The notes under the pieces are model-generated. The model did no database searches and had not been told where the DNA came from. It worked only from the letters and a program-made list of their open reading frames with translations. A stretch of 64,000 bases of DNA from Galerina marginata (taxonomy: Eukaryota > Basidiomycota > Agaricomycetes > Agaricales > Galerinaceae), in contig JAECYW010000001.1 in the NCBI GenBank assembly GCA_023014335.1, forward strand, positions 620,001 through 684,000, read 5' to 3'. The position numbers and the translations under genes are program-made. Positions 47,171-59,891 of the stretch are shown piece by piece (within the stretch, counting starts at the first letter, position 1; each line of letters starts with the position of its first letter).

Positions 47171-48944
47171 TCACTTGGAGCCCCATCTATTGTGCTGCCA
47201 TTCAGCCTTCCCACTGATGTCCGTGTGGGTGATGGAGTAGTTGTCTATTGTCAATTGGGACTGAGGACGACGCCAGCGGGGCCAACCGGACGTCACTGCT
47301 CTTGATGCCCGTGGCATAGACCGGAATTGAATGTTTCCCGCTGTCGCTGCGGCCCAAATAGACAACAGAGGTGTGGCGTCGGGGTCTCGTGGGTGGTGAT
47401 ACGCCTCGCAAAGGTTAAGAATGAGTCTGCATCCCATGACAGTAGTCAAAGAACACGAGAAGGAAATTGGAACAGTAAAATATTGAGGTTCCGCGTCCAA
47501 CCAGGTTGCCGCGGTGATGATATATGCACCAAAAGCACTAGTGATGTTAGACGATAGCTTGAACAGGTCACCCACACAACGGTTGAACATACCAGATGAA
47601 GAAAATGAAATTATCTCTCAAAACAACGAAGAGCAGACTGGCTCCTCGCCAATCACCGATTTCCAGGTAATTCCGATACGCTATCCGCAGGGCTAGTGAG
47701 AAGAGAAAGCTTTCGAATACAATTACCGGCACCCAAAACAAGAATGCGTATCGAGGGAGATATGTTGGGCTACATATTATTGCCCCGTCTATTGTCATTG
47801 GGTGCACTGTGGAGTTAATTTAGGACACACGTATCTCAAAGGAATTGAAAGGCAAGATGTACAGACCATCCATTGCGATCAAGGACGTGACACCCAAGCA
47901 GAGAATCGCAATCACTTCCATGATCCAGAGCGCGGTGATGAGGGTTGAAATGACCTTGCCGTACATAGCCTTGACGCGAAGGAGCATGATCACTGGAAAT
48001 GGAATTCTTAGACCAGCTCTTACGGAGGATGATACCAAAGTGAGTAGCTCACTTTGCGTTATGATGATGATAATAATAAATCCAGAGGCAACAAGTTTAA
48101 CGCCAACAGCACCTGAAAGGATACAAGTAAGATCAACAAAACGATTTAATGCCAGAGACGTACAACTATGGTTCACAGGAAAAAGACAGAAATTTAGCGC
48201 ACGAGTTTATTCCAACAATGGGTTTGAGACTCACAACTAGTCAACGAAATATATATTTCAGATCAAAGTGTTTCAGGACTTTAGATACCACTCACGACGT
48301 ATGATGCAGCGCCAAAGTTGGAAAAAACTAAATTCCAACAATTATGTCTCTCCTTTCCGTTGACGGAGACAACCTACCGATACAGACAGAGCTGATAGGT
48401 TACATGAGCGGCGGTTTCAGAAAGAGGTTTACCCGACAAACATTAATAGAATATCTCCAAGATACCTCGCCTATGCGTCTCGTTAGGAAGCGCTTTGAGT
48501 AGGTTGAAAAATAAAAACTTACTATGATGAAAAGACCTTTCGATTTTGACCAACGCTTGCTCTGTAAATCCAAAGATTATTGGAGACCTATGAAAGTTAT
48601 AAATCAAAACGAACCCAAACGTATTCGACCTGAGAAACGTTAGCACAATATTTTTTTTATGGAATAATAATCTACTACCTCAGTGTCTAGCGTGATGACT
48701 GACAAACAAACGGTGCTTCCTTCATATGAGAAGAATATACAGAGAAAGAGGCCACTCACGATGATCATAGATAGTGATAACTAGCGCAGCGACTATGGTG
48801 GATAAATGATAACGGACCACTTGAAAAACAGGGAACGGGAGACTGACCATGACAAAAATGAACTAAAATGTCATCTGGGTCGACTGGGCTTGAAAAAGAG
48901 GAACCATTCACATTGTGGCTCCTCAAGCCCAAGTTCGCGGGCAT
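47171..48944 (-). CDS. DUF6533-type seven-helix membrane protein
   Basis: Spliced N-terminal segments give VVRYHLSTIVAALVITIYDH, LITLDTEVEYVWSKRWSKSK and GLFII, the DUF6533 signature (YDH..TLDxEVExVW). Later exons give VIMLLRVKAMYGKVISTLIT, IMEVIAILCLGVTSLIAMDG, YAFLFWVPVIVFESFLFSLA, RGASLLFVVLRDNFIFF and FGAYIITAATWLDAEPQYFT, ending NRWGSK. These families are expanded in mushroom fungi and of unknown function, perhaps receptor-like. At least nine exons, several under 40 nt. The part between about 48250 and 48520 could not be resolved, so the exon chain is incomplete there and partial decay is possible. The start at 48944 is a choice between two in-frame ATGs. Confidence 0.68.
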
Positions 48945-50005
48945 TATGACTGCAAGAAAGTGGGCATTCGAAACGGACCTTCTTGATTCAACACAACTGC
49001 ATATATATATTCTTGGCCCTGACGGGACGCTGGTCATGGCAAACAAGCGCAGGGTCGCCGACTAGTGGCGAAGAAGGCGTTTCTGGTTACCCGTTTGGCC
49101 GGGCCCTCCTTCCGTCAGAATTATGGCATGACAGCAATAAAAACGGAGACGTTTCTTCAATTCAGTGGCTCCACACATGCCAGATGCAAACTGGTGGTAC
49201 GCATTTGGAGGCGATAATATGTTATAAAAACATGGTTATGTCTGCACATGTGCAAGCGAACAGTCGACAATTTCGGCGTCGGCCAGAGAAATACTTGTCT
49301 GGCATTTGGTGATCCTTTGGGTATGGAGGAATTGTACTTTGATAGATTGGTGACCAGCTCGGACATTTCTGCTAACGGCTTCCATGCATGGAAAGATCTG
49401 GAGAGCAATGAAGATGATTTGACATTTTGTCAAAGGCCTTTGTGCCCTAGAACCAAAATCGAAAAGGGCAATTGATATGTCACGGGGATTGAAAAAAATT
49501 GCCTTGCGGAAAAGGCGTGCGAAAAGCATGCCACTGGAAGGAGATGAATTTTGTCAAATTATGCCTTTATTGTACATCAAAGGCGTCGCCGTTTTCATAG
49601 ATGAGAGAGCAGCTTGAGGAGGCGGTCATGGATCATACACTTATTGTGTCCTATCCAGCCGGATGTCCGGGAAATGTGTAATTAACGTTGGAGCTTACTG
49701 GGGTAATTAATCCTTTTTGCATTTAGACGATTATCGCAATATCATTATGGAGTAGCATGACCAAATCCATAGAGCTCTGAGAAGGCGCTAGGCGATAAGA
49801 CTACAACTTGAAAGTTTTCAAGGGCAGTGACAATTTCGAATCTGAAGAGGCCTCTTTCTACAAGGAAAATCTAGAACATACAGGCATTTTAGCGGCAAAC
49901 TCTTGGGACGAAATCATGGCAAAAGATGACAACATACGATGCAAATTCTATTCACCCAGTGAATGATTGGTCTTAGAGCCGACCAGCGATTGTAGGCAAT
50001 GACGT
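48945..50005. other. Intergenic stretch of about 1 kb, no gene recognised
   Basis: AT-rich DNA with short frames on both strands (for example 49236-49529 minus) that show no recognisable similarity. No element or repeat was identified. Confidence 0.5.
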
Positions 50006-51810
50006 TTAAGCATCAAAAGTCGCCTTTAATCTAGAGATAGCCCACGGACTGCCAGCTTCATAGAAGTCCATGGGATAAATTCCGACATTGGAGGAAGGCT
50101 CGTCTTTGTTTCTGGAGATAGAATCGGTCCAACTGGGAGTTTTGCCCACAGCAACAGCAGTCTCATACGGACTTAACAACGGTTTCTCGAAGGCATAACC
50201 CCAATCAATAGATAGGCGTGGACAGGATGTTTGGATGAACGTGGAGACATGGGGATCGAAAAGGGCTAATTTTGCTGGGGAAAGTTCCGACAGTAATATT
50301 TGAACGTATGGTATAGGTGTTCTTGATGCTTGAAGTTGGCGTGTTACAGCCTTTGGCAATGGTAAATAAGACGAAGACGAGAAAGATTGGTCTAGGGCCA
50401 CACCTGCATCTGTTTCAGATTTCCTTGTCTCCCCAATGTCCCAAGTATCACTCCCCAGAGGGGAGCTGTCGACACCTCGTCAATTGGAGCCGGATTGTCA
50501 GAGAGAGCGGTGATGCTTTTACGGGCAGCTTGGACAGCCTCATCCCTGACGGTCTGCATTTCATTATGATCGTAACGCTCTCGTGTCAATTTCTTTGAAT
50601 ATGGGTCATAGCGAAAAGCTGGCACATCTGGATTCGCAATCATAATTGATTCAAGATGAAATCGGCCATCTCCAAGGTATCTAAAGAACCTATTAGTTTC
50701 ATACACACATTCAGAGAAATGCTGCGTACATTAATGCATCCACATTCTGTAGTCGAGGCGCTGTGCAACCTAGGATCTCTCCTGGAGACAGAGGTTTTGA
50801 CCTCGGTATAGAGGCCTCGTATTTTCCTGTCCAAAAGCGGGGTCTATTTGCGTTTAAAGCGGACTGTTTGTAAGACGACGGTCCATCCTCAAGTAAGCCA
50901 GAAGTGGCGCTTCCGTCGTCAGTGATATTCAGCAGAGAGATCCTCTTTCAAGCGCTGCAGTGCGGCAACAAACTGGATTGTCGAAACTAGCGCTAGTCGC
51001 GTCGGTGAGCGGGTAGCCACAGCGATCAGTTCATCCGTTTCAGCAGAAATGATTGAAGGCGCATGCTCTATCCGGAGATTGCGCCCAACTCCGATTTGAC
51101 TACCAATTGGAACCTGGGCCCTATCCTCCTCAGAGTCCAGTAAATTTCGGTGAAATATTTCCCGGTCATCTGGAAAGTTCATTCGGATGCTCTCTGAGAG
51201 GTGATTCGAATCGATGCCGATTTCAACAAAGACATATAGCGTCTTGACAGTCGTTTGATCCATGGGAACTGGAAAGAATAACACTACGTCATCGCTCTCG
51301 ATCTGGAGGACAAAGAAGAATTACCGAGGCAGCTGTGTCCATAATGGACCAGCATATCACACCCTAGGGCAACAGCGGTGTAGTCATCGATGCAACAAGC
51401 GCCATAGGTAACATCGCCCATTATTACGGTCAATGCATCTGTAAAGCTGTCAAGAGTTTCTTAGTTTAATATGAATTTTACTACAGCTTTACGGACCGCT
51501 CGACAATGTCCGCAATGGTGCAAGCAAACATTTGTAGACCCTCCGGCATCTGAAGAGCGACCATAGTGGCATTGTTTTTACGGATATGGTGGATGGTCTT
51601 ATGGATTTCAAACGAGTAGTTTGAAGGCAGCTGCTTCATTGCAGCATTCAACTGCCCATCTTGAAGGATGTCTTGAGGAATCTGACTACTGAGTGTGGGT
51701 TGTACACCTGGTTTAGATGGCTTTGAGGATTTGCTTCCGACGAATCGTTTACGTGGCTTGGCTGCGCTCGAAGGTGTCCTAGAGCCAGGTCCTTTTTTCA
51801 TATCCGACAT
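50006..51810 (-). CDS. DPH1: Diphthamide biosynthesis protein DPH1, with one frame displacement
   Basis: Radical-SAM-like enzyme subunit that, with Dph2, transfers the 3-amino-3-carboxypropyl group of S-adenosylmethionine to a histidine of eEF2. The three cluster cysteines are visible in [23 protein letters not shown] and [15 protein letters not shown]. Other conserved segments are [57 protein letters not shown] and [13 protein letters not shown]. The start [16 protein letters not shown] is preferred over an ATG 18 codons upstream. At about 50921, after LKEDLSAEY, one extra base moves the frame straight into a TGA. Beyond it the other frame gives [12 protein letters not shown] and then [20 protein letters not shown] in the normal order. 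Confidence 0.9.
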
Positions 51811-52209
51811 CTCGTAAGAGGGAATAGGATGGTGGTTCAAGTCGGAAATCCGCCAAGCAGTCACGGTAAATCTAATCGTCAGGTTCGGGTGCCATCACGT
51901 GCAACCGAGGAAAGCTTGTGGGCTCGGGGCACCATGTTAGGTTTATGAGTGATTATAAAGTCGTTCGTATGTCGAATATGGGGTTTGAACTTTTTTGTGA
52001 GGTGACGAACAGTGATTTGTGCTATGCAGAAATGTAGGGTGGAGATTGAAGACGCTGGCGCGAACTCCCACGTGCCTAAATGCGCACGCGTCGCGTCATG
52101 ACATCGCTTTCCTCTCGTTCCACTTTCATCAACGGTCCTTAGTGCTTTCCTCTACTTACGCATGTACCAGACAAGATAATATCTACGTCCCGACTTATTA
52201 TAGAGCAGA
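51811..52209. promoter_or_regulatory. Divergent promoter region of DPH1 and NPC1, with two CACGTG sites
   Basis: About 400 bases between the two chosen starts. CACGTG palindromes lie at 51896-51901 and 52069-52074. The right part (about 52080-52200) may also contain the missing signal-peptide exon of the NPC1 gene, because an ATG with a hydrophobic stretch occurs there in another frame. Confidence 0.45.
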
Positions 52210-55200
52210 ATGAAAGCGAGCAACGGCGATTTCAAATGTGCAATGTTAGGCTCATGCGGGAAGAAGGGGATATTTGGAGCAGCGCTACCATGCCCATATG
52301 ATGGCCCCCCAGTGAAGGTAAGTGCTGTTCAGCTGTCGTACTACTGGCTTCTCATGGAATTTCTAGCCCGACGATTCCACCAGACAGTTGCTTGAAGATA
52401 TCTGTGGGCCAGAGCTGGCTGATGGACCGACTTGTTGTACTTCGGACCAACTGGAGACGCTCAGCAGCAACTTTGAAACAATCGAACCGTTGCTATCAGC
52501 ATGTCCAGCATGTCGCAACAACTTTCGCTCTTTCTTCTGCACATTTACTTGTTCACCGGAACAAGGCTCATTTCTCAATGTGACAGCAACGCAGGAAACC
52601 TCGACCGGACAAATCGCCGTGAAATCTCTTGATTTCTACGTCTCGGAGCAATATGGGGCAGGCTTTTTTAATAGCTGCAAGAGCGTGCAGTATGGAAATA
52701 CTAATGGTTATGTCATGGACTTTATTGGGGGAGGCGCAAAAAATTATTCGTCGTTCCTCAAGTTTCTGGGAGACGAAAAGGACCTTGGAAGCCCATTTCA
52801 AATCAACTTCCCACTCAAACCACCCCCAGAGCTCTTTCCACTGAATAATACAGCTCGACATTGTGCAGACGATGATCTTGCTAGTCGTTGTACATGCATT
52901 GACTGCCCCAGTGTCTGCCCGGAGATCCCCACGGTATCACCGCCGAACGAAATTTCCACTTGTCATATTGGAGGATTGTCCTGCCTGTCCTTCATTCTCG
53001 TCATCACTTATTCACTTGCAATCATTGGGTTTTTGGTCGGATTTGTAGTCGAAACCACCATCCGAAAACGCAGAGAGAAAACATATGAAAGGGTCGCACT
53101 CTCTGCAGACGCGGCATCCCCTCGCATTCATACCCGGAATCTTGTCGGCGCAACATCATTAACGCAAAACCTTGAAGAGGACTCCCTCGGGGCACAGTCT
53201 GAGTCCCGTCATCTAGGACGAGGAGCATCGTTACTGGATCCGATTGAGACTGTACAACCACGGCAATACCCACTCAATAATTTCTTACGACGTGCTTTCT
53301 ACAAATTGGGATTGTTCACAGCCTAACTCACCATTGTTAACATTTGCTGCCGTTTTTCTCATTATTGGCCTCCTCAACATAGGTTGGAAAAAGTTCGAAG
53401 TGGAAACTGATCCAGTCAGACTTTGGGTTGCACCATCTTCAGAAAGCAAACAGCAAAAGGAAATTTTCGATGATAAATTTGGACCGTTTTATCGCACAGA
53501 GCAGATATTCGTTACCTCCGTTGAAAGCAGTGACCGGGGACATCTTCAACTCCAGTCTTTCCAGTCAAGCTATACAGGTCGGCAATAAACAGCCGGTGTT
53601 ATCGTGGGACCACCTACAATATTGGTTCAAGGTGGAAGCCGACATTCGAGGTCTGAAGTCACCCAACGGCCACACCTTGCACGACGTCTGCTTTAAGCCA
53701 GCAGGTCCAAGGGGAGCGTGTGTCGTACAGTCGGCGGCTGCATGGTTCGGAAATGATTTAGAGGATTACGATGAAGAAACATGGGGCCCTTATCTACAAT
53801 CATGTGCTGAATCTCCAGTCGATTGTTTGCCTGACTTTGAACAACCGTTGGCCCCTCAATATGTTCTTGGAGGAGTACCCGCCGGAGAGGGTGACAGGAA
53901 GGCATATTTGGAAGCCGAAGCTCTCGTCATCACATACGTCGTTTCGAATTCTTTGGACCCAGAGACTCAAGCAAAGGCCATGGAATGGGAAGAGGTGTTG
54001 AAGGAGTATCTATATGGCCTTAGTCAACGATCAGCAGCCGAGGCTGGACTGGAGATCGCATTCTCAACCGGTATTTCCCTTGAGGAAGAGATTAACAAGA
54101 GTACAAATACTGACGTCAAGATCGTTGTCCTTTCTTACCTGGCCATGTTCTTCTATGTCTCGTTGACATTGGGAGGTGGTTCCGCAACCCGTGAGGAGGA
54201 TGGGGTTATTTCTTCCCTGGTCGAGTGGGGACGAAATTTCCCAAAACTTTTTGCTCGGTCGCCTCTCACTGCGTCTACTATGTCGATTGACTCTCGGGAG
54301 ACGCCACGTATATTTCCTCGCCTTCCACGATCCCTTTTTGTAGGATCAAAATTCACTCTTGGCTTATTCGGCATTCTTCTCGTTGTTCTCTCCGTATCAA
54401 CCTCCTTTGGCCTCTTCTCTTTCTTGGGAGTGAAAGTTACTCTCATCATTGCAGAGGTCATCCCCTTCCTAGTCCTCGCTGTCGGTGTGGACAATGTTTT
54501 CATATTGGTTCATGAGCTTGACAGACAAAATTTCCTTCACGGCCCTAATGCCGCTAGTCAGAGCTACCAAGGCCCTGGATTCTCAGCTCCGATGTCACCA
54601 ACCCACTCTCACAGATCACCTTTCGATTCAACACAAGATGAGATTGATGCAGCTTCTATGCCTCAATACTTTACCACCGGAAGAAAGAGTAGCTCGAACG
54701 CTGGCGAAGATGGGACCTTCTATCCTTTTAAGCACCATAACGGAAACATTAGCATTTGCACTTGGAGCACTTGTGCCGATGCCCGCTGTCCGCAATTTCG
54801 CATTGTATGCTGCCGGGAGTGTCTTGCTAAATGCTACCCTTCAAGTGACAGTGTTCATGAGTGCTCTGCTACTAGACTTGAAACGATATGAGGTGGGTTC
54901 AAGACGAAATTTTTGCATCGGTTTTTGACCATTCTTTCTCCTAGGCAAGCCGTATTGATTGTTTCCCATGCATCCGCCTTCCATCCCGCATCGCTCTATT
55001 GGACTGCTCCTAACACAAACAGTGGTTTAGGAAGGATTGGCCGTTTTATCCGTCGATACTACGCACCATTTTTACTTAAGCCAATCGTCAAGGCAGTGGT
55101 CTTAATTTTCTTCGGTGGCGTTTTCGTAGCATCAGTGATATCCATGCAACATATCCAACTTGGCTTTGGTAAATCTCAATTTTTGTAGGAAGAATTTATT

Positions 55201-56697
55201 TTTGATCATTCTTTCAGACCAACGACTCGCTCTTCCCGCAGATTCATACCTGGTTACTTACTTTGACAACCTGGACGCCTATTTGGATGTCGGCCCGCCA
55301 GTCTACTTCGTCGCCAGTGACCTTGACGTAACGAAGCGAGTTGGACAACAAACCTTATGTGGACGATTCACAACTTGCGACGATCTCTCTATCGCCAATC
55401 GATTGGAGGCCGAGAGAAAGAGAACCGAATCGTCATTCATTGCAGAACCAACAGCCTCTTGGATTGATGACTTCCTACGTTGGCTGAACCCTTCCAACTC
55501 TCAGTGCTGCCGTATCCGGAGAGCAAATGCGTCCGTTTTTTGCGGTCCACGCGATGCCGACAGGCTTTGCAAGCCTTGCTATGAAGACAAAGAGCCGGGT
55601 TGGAATATTACCATGGACGGTCTACCAGAAAACGAGGAGTTCATGCGATATTTCAGACAATGGTGGAACTCACCGACGGATGAAGATTGTCCATTGGGAG
55701 GGAAAGCATCATTTGGAACGGCCATTGCTCTGAATGATCTGGGCACCAAAATTGACGCATCTCACTTCCGCACTTTCCATTCCCCTCTGAAGAGCCAAGA
55801 AGACTTCATCAACGCATTTGCCGCTGCCCATAGAATCGCAGATGAAATCTCACAAAATATTGGCGTGCCAGTCTTCCCTTATTCCATATTCTACATTTTC
55901 TTCGATCAATTCGCCCACATTGTCGCTATAACACAAGAGATTTTAGGTCTTGGCTTGGCTTCTGTTCTCGTTGTCACTGCACTTTTGTTGGGCTCTTGGA
56001 GGACTGGCTCCATCGTCACAGGTGTTGTTGCTCTTACCGTTGTGACAGTAATGGGCGTCATGTCCATCTGGGGGATTTTCTTGAATGCCATTAGTCTCGT
56101 CAACTTGGTCATCTCTCTTGGAATTGCGGTGGAATTTTGTGCTCACGTCGCCCGAGCATTCATGAGTGCTGGCACCGGGCTTCCGATCGACCATCCTTCC
56201 GGACAAAAGGAACGCGATGAAAGGATGTGGACTGCCCTGGTTGATGTTGGACCATCCGTAAGCCATTGGTTGACACAAGTCCTTACGTTGTTGATTTTTA
56301 TTTTTAAATAGGTCCTTTCTGGTATCACCTTCACTAAATTAATAGGTATATCAGTCCTCGCTTTAACACGGTCGAAGTTACTGGAGGTTAGGCCTTCATT
56401 TCGTTGTCTATATATCTGCATATTGAAAGCTTTAATAGATATACTATTTCCGCATGTGGTTAACCCTCATCGTTTCTGGAGCGTTGCATGGTCTCGTACT
56501 CTTACCAGTGGTATTAAGTCTTGCAGGAGGATCCGGGTTCCCACAACAAGAGGCGGACGAAGAGTGGATGTCGAATGCAATCCGCAGTGAATACGAGTAT
56601 GCGTGAGTCACGTACACTTCCTCAGACTTTTGCTTAAAGACTGAATCATCGCGATAGGCCATTCCTCGCAGATGATGATTCACTAGCAAGTGACTAA
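52210..56697 (+). CDS. NCR1: Niemann-Pick C1-type sterol transporter (NCR1), four frame displacements
   Basis: Vacuolar/lysosomal membrane protein that moves sterols. The luminal N-terminal domain is recognisable from KCAMLGSCGKKGIFGAALPC to CTCIDCPSVCPEI, with the expected cysteine pattern (PACRNNFRSFFCTFTCSPEQ). A transmembrane helix at HIGGLSCLSFILVITYSLAI and the segment LLNIGWKKFEVETDPVRLW follow. The sterol-sensing domain holds GVKVTLIIAEVIPFLVLAVG and VDNVFILVHELDR, and the second half has EERVARTLAKMGPSILLSTI, FGTAIALNDLGTKIDASHFR, SIWGIFLNAISLVNLVISLG and a short end ADDDSLASD. Frame moves of one base occur at about 53324, 53521-53535, 54670 and 55005. The chosen start lacks a signal peptide, which is probably upstream. 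Confidence 0.9.
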
Positions 56698-56926
56698 TAT
56701 ATTTGCATTGTATACTGCTATTTTTTGGATTACCGTAGAACTATTGGAATATACCTCTCGGAAATCTAAGTACACGAGCTTTTGGCTGAAATGGGTGTAA
56801 CATTCCAAAATCCGTTTTGAAGAGATACAAATCATCAGTTAGAAGTAAAGAAAGAGAGTGAAAGGAGTACAACTTTGGAACCACCTGCCGTTGCAAATCA
56901 CGCTGGTGAACGGGACCTGCTGTCTC

Positions 56927-57819
56927 TTATATCATCCCGGCTCCTGCTTCTTTTTGCCTTGCTAAAGATCTAGTACGGCTCCGGCTTCGACTGTATCGAG
57001 AATCGCTGGAGTACGACATGGAACGCGAACGAGAGCGTGAGAGAGACCTTGTGCGAGAGCGACTGGAGCGAACGGAATAACTTCTGGATCTACGACGACC
57101 ATAACCACCTCGGGTGTAACTTGGCGAGCGTCTCCTGGGGGGTGGCGGCCTCTCACCAGGGCCACGTCGAATTGGCGAACGGGAACGGGAGCGCGATCGC
57201 GAACGAGCCGGACGGTAGACATCGCGTGGTGGGGGTCCCTTGCGACCATAACCCCTGCCACGGAATGAATCACGATTACGCTCACGAGAAGGTGGGCCTC
57301 TGCGCCGGTATGGTGGAGGAGTTCGGGAACGAGTGCGAGAGCGAGAGCGAGAGATGCTCCTTGGCCGATCCCGTCCATTCCTAGGTCCGCGAGGAGGTGC
57401 GCGGACGGGAGAGCGGGAAGTGGAACGAATTGGAAGGTTGGAAAGCTCTACTTTTAGGGTATTTCCATCCAGTTGGCCTCCATCCATATGCGAAGCTGCC
57501 TTGTGAGCTGATGATGAGCCGGCAAATTCCAAGGCTGCTTTTCCTCGGTTTTGACCAGCTATGCGTTGAACAATTAGCCAAAACGAATGGACCATAACCC
57601 CAAGAAAAGGTGCTTACATTTTCCAAACACCGGAAGGTCAATTTTTGTGATATCGCCATAGAAGCCAAAGATGACTTTTAGGTGGGATTCAACGACATTG
57701 CGAGTCAAGTTTGTGACTATTACAACCTTGGCGTCAGGTTTATCGGTCGGAGACTGCGAATCTATGTCCATATCTGCATCTTTATCAGGACGGGGTGATT
57801 TTGACCGGCCCCTTGACAT
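56927..57819 (-). CDS. RNPS1-like RNA-binding SR protein
   Basis: One RRM near the N-terminus (AKVVIVTNLTRNVVESHLKV, GFYGDITKIDLPVFGKSGQN, RGKAALEFAGSSSAHKAASH, MDGGQLDGNTLKVELSN) followed by a long Arg/Ser/Pro domain (RSRSRSRSPIRRGPGER and similar). This layout is that of RNPS1, a splicing activator and exon-junction-complex component (ASAP complex). The start MSRGRSKSPRPDKDADMDID is preferred over an ATG 30 codons upstream. One intron splits the RRM after VFGK. The RS region is low complexity but keeps one open frame to the stop. Confidence 0.88.
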
Positions 57820-59071
57820 TTTGTAAAGGATGTTGGTGGTAGAGCTCTGGGTTTTCCAGCGCCAACCGCGTGATGACGGTGCAAGGGACTCACGCTGTGA
57901 CAATGTCACACCCTCCTTGTTGAACTTTCATAGTTAAGTTAGCATTTCGGAAACGGCGATTATTTACCAAGCTTTCTCGCAACTTAAATTGGAGAGCAAT
58001 AGCCTGCACGGATAAAGAAGGGCGAAATACAGGGATACTTGCTTGCTCCATCGAGAGAATTTAAAGCTGGTACGCATTGTAATGAGGATGGTTTAAGTTT
58101 CTCCTTGGTTTCTCCATTCAAAAATTTTCGCCGTCCTTGAGGTCAGGCGAGAGAGACATGCCAAGTTAGCTGAAGTCTCGGTTATGCACATGCTCGAATA
58201 TTCAAACTTTGCATGTAAAAGCTGGACGTTGGACAGCTTCTGTGCATTGAATGTCAGGACCGTCGGAGACGACTGCCATTGTCCGAACATTTTCCATAAT
58301 GCTGGACCATAATTTTGAGGAAAGCAGAGATCCGTGATCGTTTCAAATAACGGCATACATCCTCGGGACGATCTGGAAATAAAGAGAAAATATCAAGCCA
58401 TCAAGGTTGGCACGTAGAGAAGGTAAACCCGAGGAGGAAAAATATTATGCGAGTCGAGAAGTATCGCATGGCTTCTACTGGTCCTCATGTTGTTAAATCT
58501 CTGGAGGAATATCCCTTCAGATGTATGCCTTCACCTGAATCAGCCTTCGCGGTAACAGCTGCCTAAAAATCGATTCTAAAGTCAAGGGGGGTCCATAGAA
58601 TACACCATCTACTCGTCTTTAACATAATTATGGCGGATGTCCTTCCATTGTTTCTAAATTGGGTGCGTCAGGGAACTAGGTCATGAGCAAAGGAGCATTA
58701 TACGACGCACCCCTTTGTTCCAAGTATCGTAGAACTTTGTCACAGCCACGTCAAACCCAATGCCAAACGCGAATGCTCCAGCGAAGACGGTTCCAACGAA
58801 TACGCCTAAAAGACGACAGTGAGCTACAAATGGCCAGGTTGTGCTGTCGATTCCTTACTGTTTCGTCTGAAGAAGACGTTATAGGCGGAAGTAGAGAGCT
58901 ACAAGAGAGTTAGTCAGGAATGACGCGTAACAATTGAATGTACTTACCGACATTGCGGGTTGTGGTCAAGAAGTGTTTTTGGTCGTTTCCGGCGACTTCC
59001 GCCTACAGTAATCGGAGTTTGAAGCAGAAAGCTGTTGCCCGCTTGCACATTTCGAAAGTCGCGTCAAAATC
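57820..59071. other. Intergenic stretch of about 1.25 kb, no gene recognised
   Basis: Divergent flanks of the RNPS1-like and uS11m genes. Frames at 58093-58356 (minus) and 58683-58913 (plus) have no recognisable similarity and no supporting exon chain. Confidence 0.5.
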
Positions 59072-59696
59072 ATGTTTGCTCTCCGACCGTCAGTCTTCAC
59101 AGCGGCGAGGAGATGCCCATCCATTTCTTCCCGCCTTTCTCATGACGTTCGGCTATTAGCTACCTTTGCCTCCACTCCCGTGGAAGAACCACCAAACATG
59201 GGCGAATTCCTGGAAGATCCAGAAGGACCCGCTTACTTTGACGAACCTCCAACTGCAGGCGAAGGTGGCTATCCCAAGTCGGCTCCGTTCTCAAAGACAT
59301 CTTTGCAAAAGACACTGGCCCCAGAATATGGCCTCCACTGTCACTCCACACGCAACAACACCGTAGTCACATTCACGAAACCAGAGGGAGGCGCTATCGC
59401 ATGGCTTTCCGGCGGCAGTACTCCTAGCAAGTTCCGGAAGGCAAACCGTGCAACCTATGAAGCAGGTTACCAATGTGCCGTCGGGATATTCAAAAAAATC
59501 CGGGAAGGTGAATGATCAACTTGGACCAATCAAGCTGGAGTTATTTTTCAAAGGATTCGGAGAGGGAAGGGAAGCAATGAAGACCGCCATGCTTGCTGTT
59601 GAAGGCGAGAAGATACGGCCTCTAGTATGTCGTATCACGGATCGAACGCCAATAAAAATTGGAGGAACGCGTTCGAAGAAACAGAGACGGGGGTAA
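59072..59696 (+). CDS. Mitochondrial ribosomal protein uS11m, with one frame displacement
   Basis: Small-subunit mitoribosomal protein (yeast Mrps18). MFALRPSVFTAARRCPSISS is a clear targeting leader. The uS11 core is YGLHCHSTRNNTVVTFTKPE, GAIAWLSGGSTPSKFRKANR and ATYEAGYQCAVGIFKKIREG, then IKLELFFKGFGEGREAMKTA and the C-terminal VCRITDRTPIKIGGTRSKKQ. At 59513 one extra base after GGT GAA puts a TGA in frame. In the other frame the normal sequence continues to the end. No intron is apparent, so the displacement cannot be spliced out without losing conserved residues. Confidence 0.9.
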
Positions 59697-59891
59697 TCTA
59701 GTAAAGTGAGTTCCATCCATAAATCCCTTCCAAATAAATATTCAATGTTGGTCTAGGTAATATTGGAGTGGTATCCTTGCCCGAAGTTTGAACGATACAA
59801 TAAGCCTCGTTCATCCTCATTGTTCAGTAAGATGTCTAGAGTCTATATAATACCCCGCCATTCCTTATATGCTCACATACTTGACTTCATC

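Noticed and set aside
59508..59553. A possible intron (GTGAAT..CAAAG) that would remove the uS11m frame break
   Set aside because: It would delete IKLELFFKGF, which is conserved in uS11, so it is not a real intron.
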